Below are positions 1-7,843 of a DNA stretch of 7,843 bases, one piece after another. A model generated the notes under the pieces. The model did no database searches, was not told where the DNA came from, and worked only from the letters and a program-made list of their open reading frames with translations. How positions within the stretch are numbered: the stretch's first letter is position 1; every line of letters starts with the position of its first letter. This stretch comes from Planctomycetota bacterium. GTDB taxonomy: Bacteria; Planctomycetota; Planctomycetia; Planctomycetales; Planctomycetaceae. The DNA is taken from positions 1 to 7,843 of the forward strand of contig JAJRTM010000241.1 of assembly GCA_024278285.1 (NCBI GenBank). The letters run 5' to 3'. The position numbers and the translations under genes are program-made.

Positions 1-1245
1 ACACCTGCGATTGTGATCCTGTGCAAGTTCGAGGGATTCAGCGAAACAGCATTTCTTCGTTTTCAACATCGGCTTCTTTCGCATGTGATCGATTATCGAA
101 AGACGGCGACCGCGGTTGCGCTAACATTGGTTGCGATGACCGCGGTCGGATTGCCGCATCTTACCTCGCGGTTGGAACCGTTGGAATTTCTGCCCGCAAC
201 AAATAAAGTCATCACCGACTTGAATGAAATTCAAGAGAACTTGACAACCATCGATTCCGTTGAAATTGTTGTCGATTTCGATGAGCAAGATGTTCCATTT
301 CTTGATCGGGTTGAACAAGTCCAGAAGATTGAAAAAATCATTCTCGCTCATCCGCTCGTTCGGCACACGACCTCGGCAGCAAGTTTCTTTCCTGAAACAG
401 ATCAGATGCCTGAAAGCCCACGGGAGATTGGAAAGATGCTTCGGGCCGCTCAGGCGAATTCAAGCGGAAGTAACTACCTGGCGTGGGGACAACGCCTGTG
501 GAGAATTTCCGCCCGTATCGAACCGGAAGCCCGTAGCGCGCAAGGTCATCTTGTGGAAGACCTTAAACAAGATCTCACTGGCTACAACATAACAATCACG
601 GGGCTTGCTCCGTTGATCAATCAGGCTCAGCAGCAAATATTCAATGGGTTCTGGTCGAGTTTCGGGACTGCATTTCTCATCATTACGATTGTGATGATTG
701 TTGCGTTGCGGTCTGTTTCAACCGGACTGATCGCGATGATCCCCAACTTAACCCCGTTGATGATTGTCTTCGGGATTCTCGGCTGGTGCAACATTCCTCT
801 GGATATCGGCATGATGATGACAGGCAGTATTGCTTTGGGAATTGCAGTTGATGGGACGTTCCATTTTCTTGTCAAGTACGAACAGAATTACCAAGACTCT
901 GGCGATACCGTGAGTGCCTCGTCAATCGCGTTGAGCAAAACAGGCCCTCCGATTGCAGAAGCCGCCATTATTGCCTCGGTGGGAATGCTGGCCCTTTGCT
1001 TTAGTGATTTTGGCCCGACAGCCAGATTCGGACTGTTGATGTCTGCACTACTTGTGGCCGCGCTAATCGGAGACCTTGTCCTTCTCCCTTCATTGCTGGC
1101 TCTTCGACCAAAAAGAATCGAACAGACTGTTACTCCTGAAGAGCAGATAGAACCAGTTCAACCGATAACAATTAAATTACCTCATTTTGCCCAGGCACCT
1201 CATACATTAGGTAATCGCCAGAAATTTGAATCGATACCAAGTTGA
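1..1245 (+). CDS. RND/MMPL-superfamily exporter, C-terminal half (5'-truncated by window)
   Basis: The reading frame is open to base 1, so the true start lies upstream; the GTG at 13 is not a credible start because it falls inside the protein. Numbering from base 1, 414 residues are visible. A hydrophobic helix at about 35-50 is followed by a soluble, extracytoplasmic-type domain (about 55-212). Five hydrophobic segments follow at about 215-236, 241-262, 269-293, 315-337 and 343-368, then a hydrophilic tail of about 45 residues. One helix, a large loop and five helices is the layout of the second half of a 12-helix RND protein. The segment GIAVDGTFHF (about 281-290) matches the family's intramembrane Asp motif, usually written GxxxDDTIHF, with Gly in place of the second Asp. 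Such proteins (COG1033/MMPL type) use proton flux to export lipids or hydrophobic compounds across the inner membrane. The substrate cannot be told. The stop at 1243-1245 precedes the SDR gene by 158 bases on the same strand. Confidence 0.88.
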   Translation, partial: TPAIVILCKFEGFSETAFLRFQHRLLSHVIDYRKTATAVALTLVAMTAVGLPHLTSRLEPLEFLPATNKVITDLNEIQENLTTIDSVEIVVDFDEQDVPFLDRVEQVQKIEKIILAHPLVRHTTSAASFFPETDQMPESPREIGKMLRAAQANSSGSNYLAWGQRLWRISARIEPEARSAQGHLVEDLKQDLTGYNITITGLAPLINQAQQQIFNGFWSSFGTAFLIITIVMIVALRSVSTGLIAMIPNLTPLMIVFGILGWCNIPLDIGMMMTGSIALGIAVDGTFHFLVKYEQNYQDSGDTVSASSIALSKTGPPIAEAAIIASVGMLALCFSDFGPTARFGLLMSALLVAALIGDLVLLPSLLALRPKRIEQTVTPEEQIEPVQPITIKLPHFAQAPHTLGNRQKFESIPS

Positions 1246-1370
1246 TGAGGTATATAATATGTACGTGGACAGAGGGGAAAGCTGTATCAATCCCCGTTTA
1301 TTTGTGCAGTCTTGTTGATTTTGTATTTGACTTATTGACTTTAGTAATACAACCTGTCACTCTGTGGCAT

Positions 1371-1379
1371 TGTGATAAT
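1371..1379 (+). promoter_or_regulatory. Possible extended -10 promoter element for the SDR gene
   Basis: The string TGTGATAAT has a TGn extension followed by GATAAT, a 5/6 match to the sigma-70 -10 box. No good -35 hexamer lies 16-18 bases upstream; the nearest TTGACT (1335-1340) is too far away. Initiation near 1386 would leave a short leader carrying the ribosome binding site at 1390-1395. This is inferred from the motif only. Confidence 0.3.
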
Positions 1380-1389
1380 TGAGTAATAT

Positions 1390-1395
1390 AGGGAA
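1390..1395 (+). promoter_or_regulatory. Ribosome binding site deciding the SDR start
   Basis: AGGGAA lies 8 bases before the ATG at 1404. The next in-frame ATG, at 1413, would be 17 bases away, so the first ATG is preferred. An in-frame TAG at 1389-1391 rules out any start further upstream. Confidence 0.6.
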
Positions 1396-1403
1396 CCCTA
1401 CGA

Positions 1404-2573
<1,170 letters not shown>

Positions 2574-2582
<9 letters not shown>

Positions 2583-2604
2583 ATCGTTATCGAATCGCTT
2601 TTTT
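2574..2604 (+). terminator. Probable intrinsic terminator of the SDR gene, overlapping both stop codons
   Basis: The 9-bp stem GCGAATTGA (2574-2582) pairs with TCGAATCGC (2590-2598), with one A-A mismatch and one T-G wobble, around a 7-base loop. It is followed directly by six T (2599-2604). The 5' arm contains the SDR stop codon (2580-2582), and the loop contains the hrpA stop codon (complement of 2587-2589). There is no T-run on the other strand, so it should act only on rightward transcription. The stem is not GC-rich, so its strength is uncertain. Confidence 0.55.
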
Positions 2605-5600
2605 CCATTGGCGTTCTAAACGTTTGGGGGAGACCGATTGGGCGGTTCCCAGTTGTTGGGCGAACAACGAAACGCGGTATTCTTCCAGCATCATGCGGTA
2701 GGTGATAAATTCTGGATCGTTTGCAATGCTGGAGGTATATCCTTCGATCATTCGCCGCAGGAACGGAGCTAATTCCTGCATCGCGCTGCGGTCTTTTTCT
2801 AATCCTGCATTCATTAGTTTTTTGCAGCGAGTTTGTATCGCTTGAAGATAGCGTGGATATTGCGTCAGAAAATCCCAGTCGGTTTCAGCCAGAAATTGAG
2901 GACTGATTAACATTTCCAGTTGCTGCTGCATCTCTCGTTTGGCTTCATTCCAGATTGGTGCATGAAGCTGTTCGATCTGCTTGAGAACTTCTCGATACCT
3001 CGCATGTAACGGCTTGGTTACCTGTGCCACTTCCTGAACCGCTGGTGAAAGATTGTTGATACCTTGTTTGATCAGTTCTTTATATTGCTGCTGCGTTTGA
3101 GGTATTTTAGTTATTTCAGGGAATGCTCTCTGAGCGATCATCACTCTTAACTGAGAACGGATATTTTTTAAGCCGGGGAAAACGGTGCTGGCCAATTCCA
3201 GTTTTTCAATTTCTGGAAACCATTGAAGCTGATGATTGATTTTCGATTCAGCCGCGATACAAAACAAGCGGAATAAGCCCTGCTCTGTTTTTTTCCTTGC
3301 TTCTTGCGGAGATTCGAGTAAACGAAGTTGCACCGCTTTTCCGGTGTCGATTAAACAAGGGTATCCGGTGAGGATATATTGCTGCATTCGAATTTCAACC
3401 TTATCGGGAAACTGATCGAACTCCCATTTTGTCAGATGATCTTGGTGCCATTTCGTTTGCTTGGCCAAAGTGCTTAACTTCGGGCCTGCCTTTTGCTTTT
3501 TCTGTGATCCTGTGCTGCTTTTGTTATTCGAACGAATTGGCACAAGCGAAAATTCCGTTTGCAATTGAATCAGGTTGCGTCCGGTTCCCAATGGCTGCTG
3601 CTGTTTGTCGATTACTTTCATATTCATTTGCAAATGACGCGGGATCGCTTCGAGATCAAACGCATCAGACGAAACGGGCTCTCCTGCAATACGTTGCAAG
3701 TGAGCGGTAATTGTTTGCAGAAAAGGCCCCTGCCCGTAGGTAATTTGGCTGGCGACTTCGCGGGCGGTATCGGGAGCGGGGACGAGTTTGGTTCGTAACG
3801 ATTTGGGTAGCGTTTTAATCAGGGCTGCAATTTTTTCCTGTACCAGTCCGGGAACCAGCCAGTCGAGAAGTTCACTTCGCAGTTGATGCAGTTGATCGAC
3901 CGTCACCGTCACGGTCACGCCATCATCCTCTTCGCCGGGTTGCAAATGATAAGATAGAGGCAGTTGTAAATTCTCGAAGACGAGTGCATCGGGAAATTGA
4001 CTGCGATCAAGTTTTTTTTCTTCCACAGGAGCCAGATCACTGACCGACAGAAATAGTTTTTGTGGAGTTTCGACTTCGATCTTTTTTCGCCATTGTTCGA
4101 AGCGGGCTAAATCGTAGCAATCTTCTGGAATTCGCTCATCATAAAATTCGATCACAATCTGTTCCAGCGAACCGAAATCGTGTCTGCGAATTTTGGCTTG
4201 TGTTTTGCGAACTTCTTCGACGACTGAAAGATTGTGAGAGAGGAAATCGCCATGCGTTTCAATTTCTCCTGTTGCCAAACCGTCGCGAATCATTAATTCC
4301 CGGGCGTGCTCAGAATCAATCCGACCGTAGTTAATGCGTCTGCGCGGAATGATCGTCATGCCAAATAACGTGACACGTTCCCAGGCCATTGTTGAGCCAG
4401 TTTTTTGATCCCAATGCGGTTCGCTGTGTGAAAGTTTCACCAGATGTTTCGCCAGTGGTTCGATCCAGGCGGGATTAATTCGGGCAACCGTCAAGGCATA
4501 ACGCTGGGACGTTTCAATCATTTCTGCAGAAGTAATCCACTTCGGTTTCTTAGAATGGAGGCCGGAACCGGGCCAGATGAAACGCTTGGTGCCGCCGGAG
4601 CCAACGTACTCCTTTTTATCCTCCAGAAAGGCAACATTTGAAAGTAACCCCGTCAACAACGCCCGGTGGACCGCGTCTTCATTATCTTTTCGTTTACGAA
4701 TGGGCAACTTCGCTTCTTCGACCAATTGCATTAACTGCCGATGAATGTCGCCCCATTCTTTAAGGCGATTATAAGAAAGAAAGTTTTGCTTGCATGCTTT
4801 GCGAAATTTGCTGTGAGATAAATTTCGCTTCAGGTGCTGATAAAAGTCCCATAGTTTGAGCAGACCGATAAAATCGGAAGATTCATGCTTAAATTGGGCA
4901 TGCGCCTGGTCGGCTGCCTGTCGTAATTCGACGGGCCGATCTCGCACATCCTGCGTTTCCAGACTACTTGCGATGATTAATATTTCGTGCATACAGTTTT
5001 CATCGTGTCCAGCCAGAATCATGCGACCGATACGAGGATCAACCGGGAATTTGGCGAGTTGGCGACCAATATCGGTTAATTGTTGTTTCTCATCGATCGC
5101 TCCCAGTTCAAACAATGTTTTGTGTCCATCGCGAACCATTCCGCCTCGGGGAGGATCAAGAAATGGGAATTCATGCAGCGGTCCCAGATTGAGTGATATC
5201 GTTTGCAGAATAACATGTGCTAAGTTTGTTCGTTGTATTTCGGGGGGCGTGAATTCTTCTCGTGACTCAAAATCTTTTTCAGAATAAAGACGAATACAAA
5301 TCCCCGGCGATGTCCGCCCGCAGCGCCCTTTTCGTTGATTGGCGGATGCTTTTGAGACTGCCTCAATTGGCAAACGCTGCATTTTCGATCTCGGGGAATA
5401 GCGACTGATGCGAGCCGTTCCTAAATCGATCACTGTTTCGATGCCGGGAACAGTCAAGGAAGATTCAGCCACGTTGGTTGCCAGAACAATTCGCTGTTTG
5501 TTGTGCGGCTGGAATATTTTCCGTTGTTCTTTTACCGATAACCGACCGTAAAGCGGAAGGACTTCCATCTCATTTCCGATTCGCCGGGTTCTGGTGAGAT

Positions 5601-6540
5601 GCCCCCGCAACACCTTGGCGGCTTCACGAATTTCTCGTTCGGTCGGCAGGAACGTCAAAATATCTCCACGAGATTCCAGCGTTAATTCATCAACGGCATC
5701 GGTGAGCGCAATTCGCCAATCCGCTTCGCCCCCTTCATCGGTTTTCTTCGGGGGACGGTATCGCGTTTCGACAGGGAAAGTTCGCCCCTCAACATGTAGA
5801 ACCGGTGCGGGGTTGCCATGAATCGTAAAATGTTCGCTGAAACGAGCGGCATCGATTGTGGCAGACGTGATAATCAATCGAAACTCCGGTCGTTTTGTTA
5901 ACAACCGTTTCACATAGCCGAGCAAAAAATCGATGTTCAACGAACGTTCGTGGGCTTCGTCGATGATGAGTGTTTCGTACGCATTCAAAAAACGATCCGA
6001 TCTGGTTTCCGCAAGCAGAATACCATCAGTCATCAGTTTGATATACGTACCCGGTTTTGTTAAATCGGTAAAGCGAATCTTGAAACCGACATGTTCGCCA
6101 ACGGTTGATTCAAGTTCTTCCGCAACACGGGCAGCGACCGAGCGGGCAGCCAGACGCCGAGGCTGCGTATGTCCGATGAAGCCGTAAACACCACGCCCCA
6201 TTTCCAGACAAATTTTCGGAAGTTGCGTCGATTTTCCCGATCCCGTTTCGCCACAAACAATGACGACTGGATGGGCCTCAATCGCTTGCTTGATCTCTTC
6301 ACGATGTTCATCAATCGGCAACTCTCCCGAGAATTTGGGAATCGGCAATAACGCTCTACGTTTTTCCGCCCGTTGGAAGGAGCGTTCCAGTTGATCGGTA
6401 AAACTCTTCAAGCGTTTTTCGGAAACCTTGCCCTGCTTTTCTGCTGCTTCAAGTTCGCGCAATTGTCGCTGCAAACGGTGCCTGTCAGTTAGCATCGTTT
6501 TTTTAAGTTGCAAAGCATATTGGTTGAACGGCAAACTCAT
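2587..6540 (-). CDS. hrpA: ATP-dependent RNA helicase HrpA (DEAH box), full length
   Basis: This 1317-residue protein is about the length of E. coli HrpA (about 1300) and resembles it along the whole chain. After a charged, probably coiled-coil N-terminus (1-70), the first RecA domain shows GETGSGKST (97-105, motif I), TQPRR (125-129, Ia), DEAH (194-197, II) and SAT (226-228, III). The second RecA domain has TNVAESS (355-361, V) and QRKGRCGRT (402-410, VI). A helicase-associated HA2 region (about 470-560) and an OB-fold region (about 625-705) follow. The long C-terminal HrpA-specific domain (DUF3418 type, about 720-1310) ends with FAQQLGT close to the C-terminus, as in E. coli. All catalytic motifs are intact. 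HrpA proteins are ATP- or NTP-driven 3'-5' RNA helicases in the cytoplasm, linked in E. coli to mRNA processing and to stalled ribosomes. The start is supported by AGGA eight bases upstream. The gene appears monocistronic and convergent with the SDR gene. Confidence 0.97.
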   Translation of the reverse strand: MSLPFNQYALQLKKTMLTDRHRLQRQLRELEAAEKQGKVSEKRLKSFTDQLERSFQRAEKRRALLPIPKFSGELPIDEHREEIKQAIEAHPVVIVCGETGSGKSTQLPKICLEMGRGVYGFIGHTQPRRLAARSVAARVAEELESTVGEHVGFKIRFTDLTKPGTYIKLMTDGILLAETRSDRFLNAYETLIIDEAHERSLNIDFLLGYVKRLLTKRPEFRLIITSATIDAARFSEHFTIHGNPAPVLHVEGRTFPVETRYRPPKKTDEGGEADWRIALTDAVDELTLESRGDILTFLPTEREIREAAKVLRGHLTRTRRIGNEMEVLPLYGRLSVKEQRKIFQPHNKQRIVLATNVAESSLTVPGIETVIDLGTARISRYSPRSKMQRLPIEAVSKASANQRKGRCGRTSPGICIRLYSEKDFESREEFTPPEIQRTNLAHVILQTISLNLGPLHEFPFLDPPRGGMVRDGHKTLFELGAIDEKQQLTDIGRQLAKFPVDPRIGRMILAGHDENCMHEILIIASSLETQDVRDRPVELRQAADQAHAQFKHESSDFIGLLKLWDFYQHLKRNLSHSKFRKACKQNFLSYNRLKEWGDIHRQLMQLVEEAKLPIRKRKDNEDAVHRALLTGLLSNVAFLEDKKEYVGSGGTKRFIWPGSGLHSKKPKWITSAEMIETSQRYALTVARINPAWIEPLAKHLVKLSHSEPHWDQKTGSTMAWERVTLFGMTIIPRRRINYGRIDSEHARELMIRDGLATGEIETHGDFLSHNLSVVEEVRKTQAKIRRHDFGSLEQIVIEFYDERIPEDCYDLARFEQWRKKIEVETPQKLFLSVSDLAPVEEKKLDRSQFPDALVFENLQLPLSYHLQPGEEDDGVTVTVTVDQLHQLRSELLDWLVPGLVQEKIAALIKTLPKSLRTKLVPAPDTAREVASQITYGQGPFLQTITAHLQRIAGEPVSSDAFDLEAIPRHLQMNMKVIDKQQQPLGTGRNLIQLQTEFSLVPIRSNNKSSTGSQKKQKAGPKLSTLAKQTKWHQDHLTKWEFDQFPDKVEIRMQQYILTGYPCLIDTGKAVQLRLLESPQEARKKTEQGLFRLFCIAAESKINHQLQWFPEIEKLELASTVFPGLKNIRSQLRVMIAQRAFPEITKIPQTQQQYKELIKQGINNLSPAVQEVAQVTKPLHARYREVLKQIEQLHAPIWNEAKREMQQQLEMLISPQFLAETDWDFLTQYPRYLQAIQTRCKKLMNAGLEKDRSAMQELAPFLRRMIEGYTSSIANDPEFITYRMMLEEYRVSLFAQQLGTAQSVSPKRLERQWKKAIR

Positions 6541-6548
6541 CTAAATTT

Positions 6549-6552
6549 TCCT
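6549..6552 (-). promoter_or_regulatory. Ribosome binding site of hrpA
   Basis: AGGA on the minus strand, followed by AAA, is separated by 8 bases from the ATG at 6540-6538. This supports the first ATG over the in-frame Met16, which would shorten the N-terminal charged segment. Confidence 0.6.
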
Positions 6553-6579
6553 GACTCTAATGGATTCTATGTGCCAGTA

Positions 6580-6585
6580 ATTATA
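6580..6585 (-). promoter_or_regulatory. Possible -10 box of the hrpA promoter
   Basis: The minus strand reads an exact TATAAT here, about 40 bases before the hrpA start codon. That would give a leader of roughly 33 bases containing the AGGA ribosome binding site. The hexamer 17 bases upstream is CCTTCA, a poor -35. It falls inside the outer arm of the neighbouring nested palindrome. Confidence 0.4.
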
Positions 6586-6590
6586 AACCG

Positions 6591-6784
6591 TTTTTTATTG
6601 GCTGAAGGCCAATCCCATCATAGCCTGGGGCATCGCCCCAGGTAAAAAGGATAGAATTAACTGATTGGCTGAAAGCCATATTCAATGCATTTGTTTATGG
6701 CTTTCAGCCAAGGGGTTTTCTCTTAATCTCTTCCTGGGGCGATGCCCCAGGCTATGGTAAAAGAGGCCTTCAGCCAAAAAAAAA
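6591..6784. repeat. 194-base nested composite palindrome (REP/MITE-like)
   Basis: Three pairs of inverted arms are nested around a 15-base centre. The outer pair is 6591-6610 with 6765-6784 (19 of 20 complementary, including T-run against A-run). The middle pair is 6619-6642 with 6733-6756 (24 of 24). The inner pair is 6665-6680 with 6696-6711 (16 of 16). The spacers are 8/8 and 22/21 bases long and much less conserved. The middle arms contain CCTGGGGC-ATC-GCCCCAGG, itself an 8-bp hairpin. Outer and inner arms contain variants of TTGGCTGAARGCCA, which form 3-5-bp hairpins. Each arm can therefore fold locally or pair across the element. There is no transposase gene and no clear target-site duplication at the ends. 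The T-runs are not placed to make an intrinsic terminator on either strand. A non-autonomous mobile or repetitive extragenic element is the most likely explanation (inference). Confidence 0.85.
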
Positions 6785-7485
6785 GTAAAGCCCCGCAGCA
6801 ATGGTTCGCTCGAGGCCCCAGAGTGAAGCACTTCTTGATTACTCAAGCCGACTGCACATAGAATCCGGTAGAGTCGGAAATTTCCACTCATGGAAATGCG
6901 TGAATGTTTCAAAGAAAACTTGCTATTCTACAAAACACGATACAAATACAACAGGGAACGTCTTTCTAAACTGGCCCCGACGCATCAGTCATTCGCGATG
7001 CAACGGCGATCCTTTTTTTGAGCTTGATAACTCACACAGTCTCTTTATCACACCTTAATATATTGCCCTTAGCATATCGCACAGTTCGGTATGGAGCCCC
7101 ACTCAGAATTTCATTTGAGTGCCGGTTAAAATAGTTGAGACGGCCTACTGGAAGAAAACTCATAAACTCCAGCATGGCTGGTTCATTCTGATCGCCGACA
7201 CCAAAATTGAACCTTGTTAGAAATTTGCAAGAAACGCAAAAAATTAACCGTGAGTAATACAATCATTACTCACACCGAAATATCCGATTCCTTTACATCC
7301 GTGACCAGCAGTGGTAGCATGCCCAACCGTGTGAACATGACTTCTTTCTAATTGAAATAATCATAATCACGCTAGTTTTCATGGCATGTTAACGGATATA
7401 TTGAAATGAGTCATCGTAGTTGCTCATAGGATCGGTTTGAAAGTCTTTGACAGTACGTCATCAATTATTTATCTGGAATCCTGTG
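6785..7485. other. 701-base stretch without a convincing gene
   Basis: Short ORFs exist on both strands, but none has a recognisable motif, a good ribosome binding site or protein-like composition. Visible small structures are a 7-bp hairpin ATTTCCA-CTCA-TGGAAAT (6880-6897), a 6-bp dyad CACTCA/TGAGTG near 7108-7130, and the 9-bp inverted repeat at 7250-7273. A T7 run at 7013-7019 follows only a 4-bp stem. No tRNA cloverleaf, rRNA or CRISPR repeats were seen. It may hold an unrecognised small RNA, a decayed gene, or the long leader of the gene that starts at 7486. Confidence 0.5.
7250..7273. repeat. Perfect 9-bp inverted repeat
   Basis: GTGAGTAAT (7250-7258) and ATTACTCAC (7265-7273) are exact reverse complements around the 6-base loop ACAATC. 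No T-run follows on either strand, so it is not a classic terminator. An operator for a dimeric regulator or an RNA hairpin are both possible. It lies 212 bases before the next gene start. Confidence 0.6.
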
Positions 7486-7843
7486 ATGAATCTCGCTTCC
7501 CTTAGCAAAAATAGACTCAATCGCTTCCATCAAAGCGGTCTCTCTAACGTTGTATTTGCTTGTGCAATTGTTTCGGTCATATCTCTTTGCTTTTTGATGT
7601 CAGAAAAGCTGATTGGTGGTGAATCGGCTGAACCAACCGCTACCCAAACCGATAAAAGTTCCCCGCCTGCTGAACAGGATCCTTCTTCAACTGAAGAGGC
7701 AGCATCAGATCGGAAAATCCTGAAGCTGATTCCCGATTTGAAATTCCTGCAAGGATCGCCCGAGGTACTCATAGATTTGGGCCATCTATTTACTGATTCC
7801 GGCGAGATGGAAGATGATGGATCGCTCGAATTCTCTGTCATCT
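7486..7843 (+). CDS. Exported/anchored protein with cadherin-like segment, 3'-truncated by window
   Basis: An open frame runs from the ATG at 7486 to the window edge (119 complete codons, no stop). A weak GGA at 7475-7477 sits 8 bases upstream; a GTG directly before the ATG is an alternative start, and an in-frame TGA at 7438-7440 limits the start. Residues 1-20 are polar and basic, and 22-38 form a hydrophobic stretch typical of a signal peptide or N-terminal anchor. A linker rich in Ser, Thr, Pro and Glu follows (about 46-76). The segment from about 78 (IPDLKF...VLIDLGHLFTDSG...LEFSV, ending at 118) resembles the start of a dystroglycan/cadherin-like Ig-fold repeat, with the typical D-L-x-x-L-F-x-D and L-x-F-S-V pattern. 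This suggests an extracytoplasmic, possibly multi-domain adhesive or surface protein. The function is unknown because the rest is missing. Confidence 0.72.
   Translation, partial: MNLASLSKNRLNRFHQSGLSNVVFACAIVSVISLCFLMSEKLIGGESAEPTATQTDKSSPPAEQDPSSTEEAASDRKILKLIPDLKFLQGSPEVLIDLGHLFTDSGEMEDDGSLEFSVI

Larger units (their letters stand above)
1246..1403 (+). other. AT-rich intergenic gap between exporter and SDR genes
   Basis: This 158-base gap holds no ORF of interest. A TATAAT word at 1253-1258 has no good -35 at normal spacing. A weak GGGGA...TCCCC dyad (1274-1278 with 1291-1295, 12-base loop) is followed only by a mixed GTTTATTT, so it is a poor terminator candidate. TTGACT occurs twice, at 1327-1332 and 1335-1340, with an 8-base period. 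The gap suggests that the SDR can be transcribed independently, although read-through from the exporter is not excluded. Confidence 0.5.

Noticed and set aside
1274..1303. GGGGA/TCCCC dyad after the RND gene as a terminator
   Set aside because: Only a 5-bp stem with a 12-base loop and no proper T-run.
4856..5287. Plus-strand ORF of 143 codons inside hrpA
   Set aside because: Antisense shadow of conserved hrpA coding sequence; Ser/Arg/Cys-rich with no motif.
6591..6784. The nested palindrome as an intrinsic terminator
   Set aside because: On each strand the element ends in an A-run rather than a T-run, and no gene ends into it.
6682..6912. Minus-strand ORF of 76 codons running into the nested palindrome
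   Set aside because: Its C-terminal third is just a translation of the repeat arms, and the rest has no motif or clear ribosome binding site.
6993..7019. Hairpin plus T7 as a terminator
   Set aside because: The stem (TCGC/GCGA) has only 4 pairs and a 9-base loop, and no gene ends upstream of it.
6801..7058. Plus-strand ORF of 85 codons in the long intergenic region
   Set aside because: No recognisable domain, no ribosome binding site, and irregular composition; probably chance.
7032..7262. Minus-strand ORF of 76 codons
   Set aside because: Its start lies inside the inverted repeat, no good Shine-Dalgarno sequence is seen, and no family is recognised. A decayed gene is possible but not supportable.
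7447..7475. Exact TTGACA (7447-7452) with TATCTG 17 bases later as a promoter for the gene at 7486
   Set aside because: The -10 matches poorly, and initiation would fall at about the start codon, leaving out the ribosome binding site; only a leaderless transcript would fit.
7530..7841. Minus-strand ORF of 103 codons at the right edge
   Set aside because: It is antisense to the open plus-strand frame that has a signal/anchor segment, a linker and a cadherin-like pattern; the plus-strand reading is far more protein-like.

Overview
The window reads as bacterial chromosome, most likely from a planctomycete (Planctomycetota, Gimesia/Rubinisphaera-like). That assignment is an inference. It rests on three things: an RND-type lipid exporter beside a thioester-reductase-like SDR, a secreted protein with a cadherin/Ig-like segment, and a composite palindrome built from GGCTGAARGCC and CCTGGGGCATCGCCCCAGG words, which I associate from memory with planctomycete intergenic DNA. 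GC content looks moderate by eye. I see no transposase, integrase, tRNA, rRNA or CRISPR array.

Layout. Bases 1-1245 (+) hold the C-terminal half of an RND/MMPL-family membrane exporter, cut by the left edge. A 158-base AT-rich gap with promoter-like words leads to 1404-2582 (+), an extended SDR oxidoreductase resembling thioester/fatty acyl reductase domains. Its stop codon lies inside a probable intrinsic terminator (2574-2604). That terminator also covers the last codons of the convergent gene hrpA (6540-2587, - strand), a full-length 1317-residue DEAH-box RNA helicase. The two stop codons are only 4 bases apart.

Upstream of hrpA is a 945-base region without a convincing gene (6541-7485). 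Next to the hrpA promoter region it carries a 194-base nested palindrome (6591-6784) made of three paired arms, several of which are also self-complementary. Further right is a perfect 9-bp inverted repeat (7250-7273). At the right edge, 7486-7843 (+) begins a gene for an exported or membrane-anchored protein with a cadherin/dystroglycan-like segment; it runs off the window.

How the genes relate. The exporter and the SDR share a strand and could belong to one lipid or polyketide-type pathway, the SDR acting on an acyl thioester or similar substrate and the RND protein moving a lipid; the sequence does not prove this. hrpA is a housekeeping RNA/ribosome-associated helicase with no evident link to them. 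Most of the window is ordinary. The part most worth a second look is the nested palindrome upstream of hrpA.
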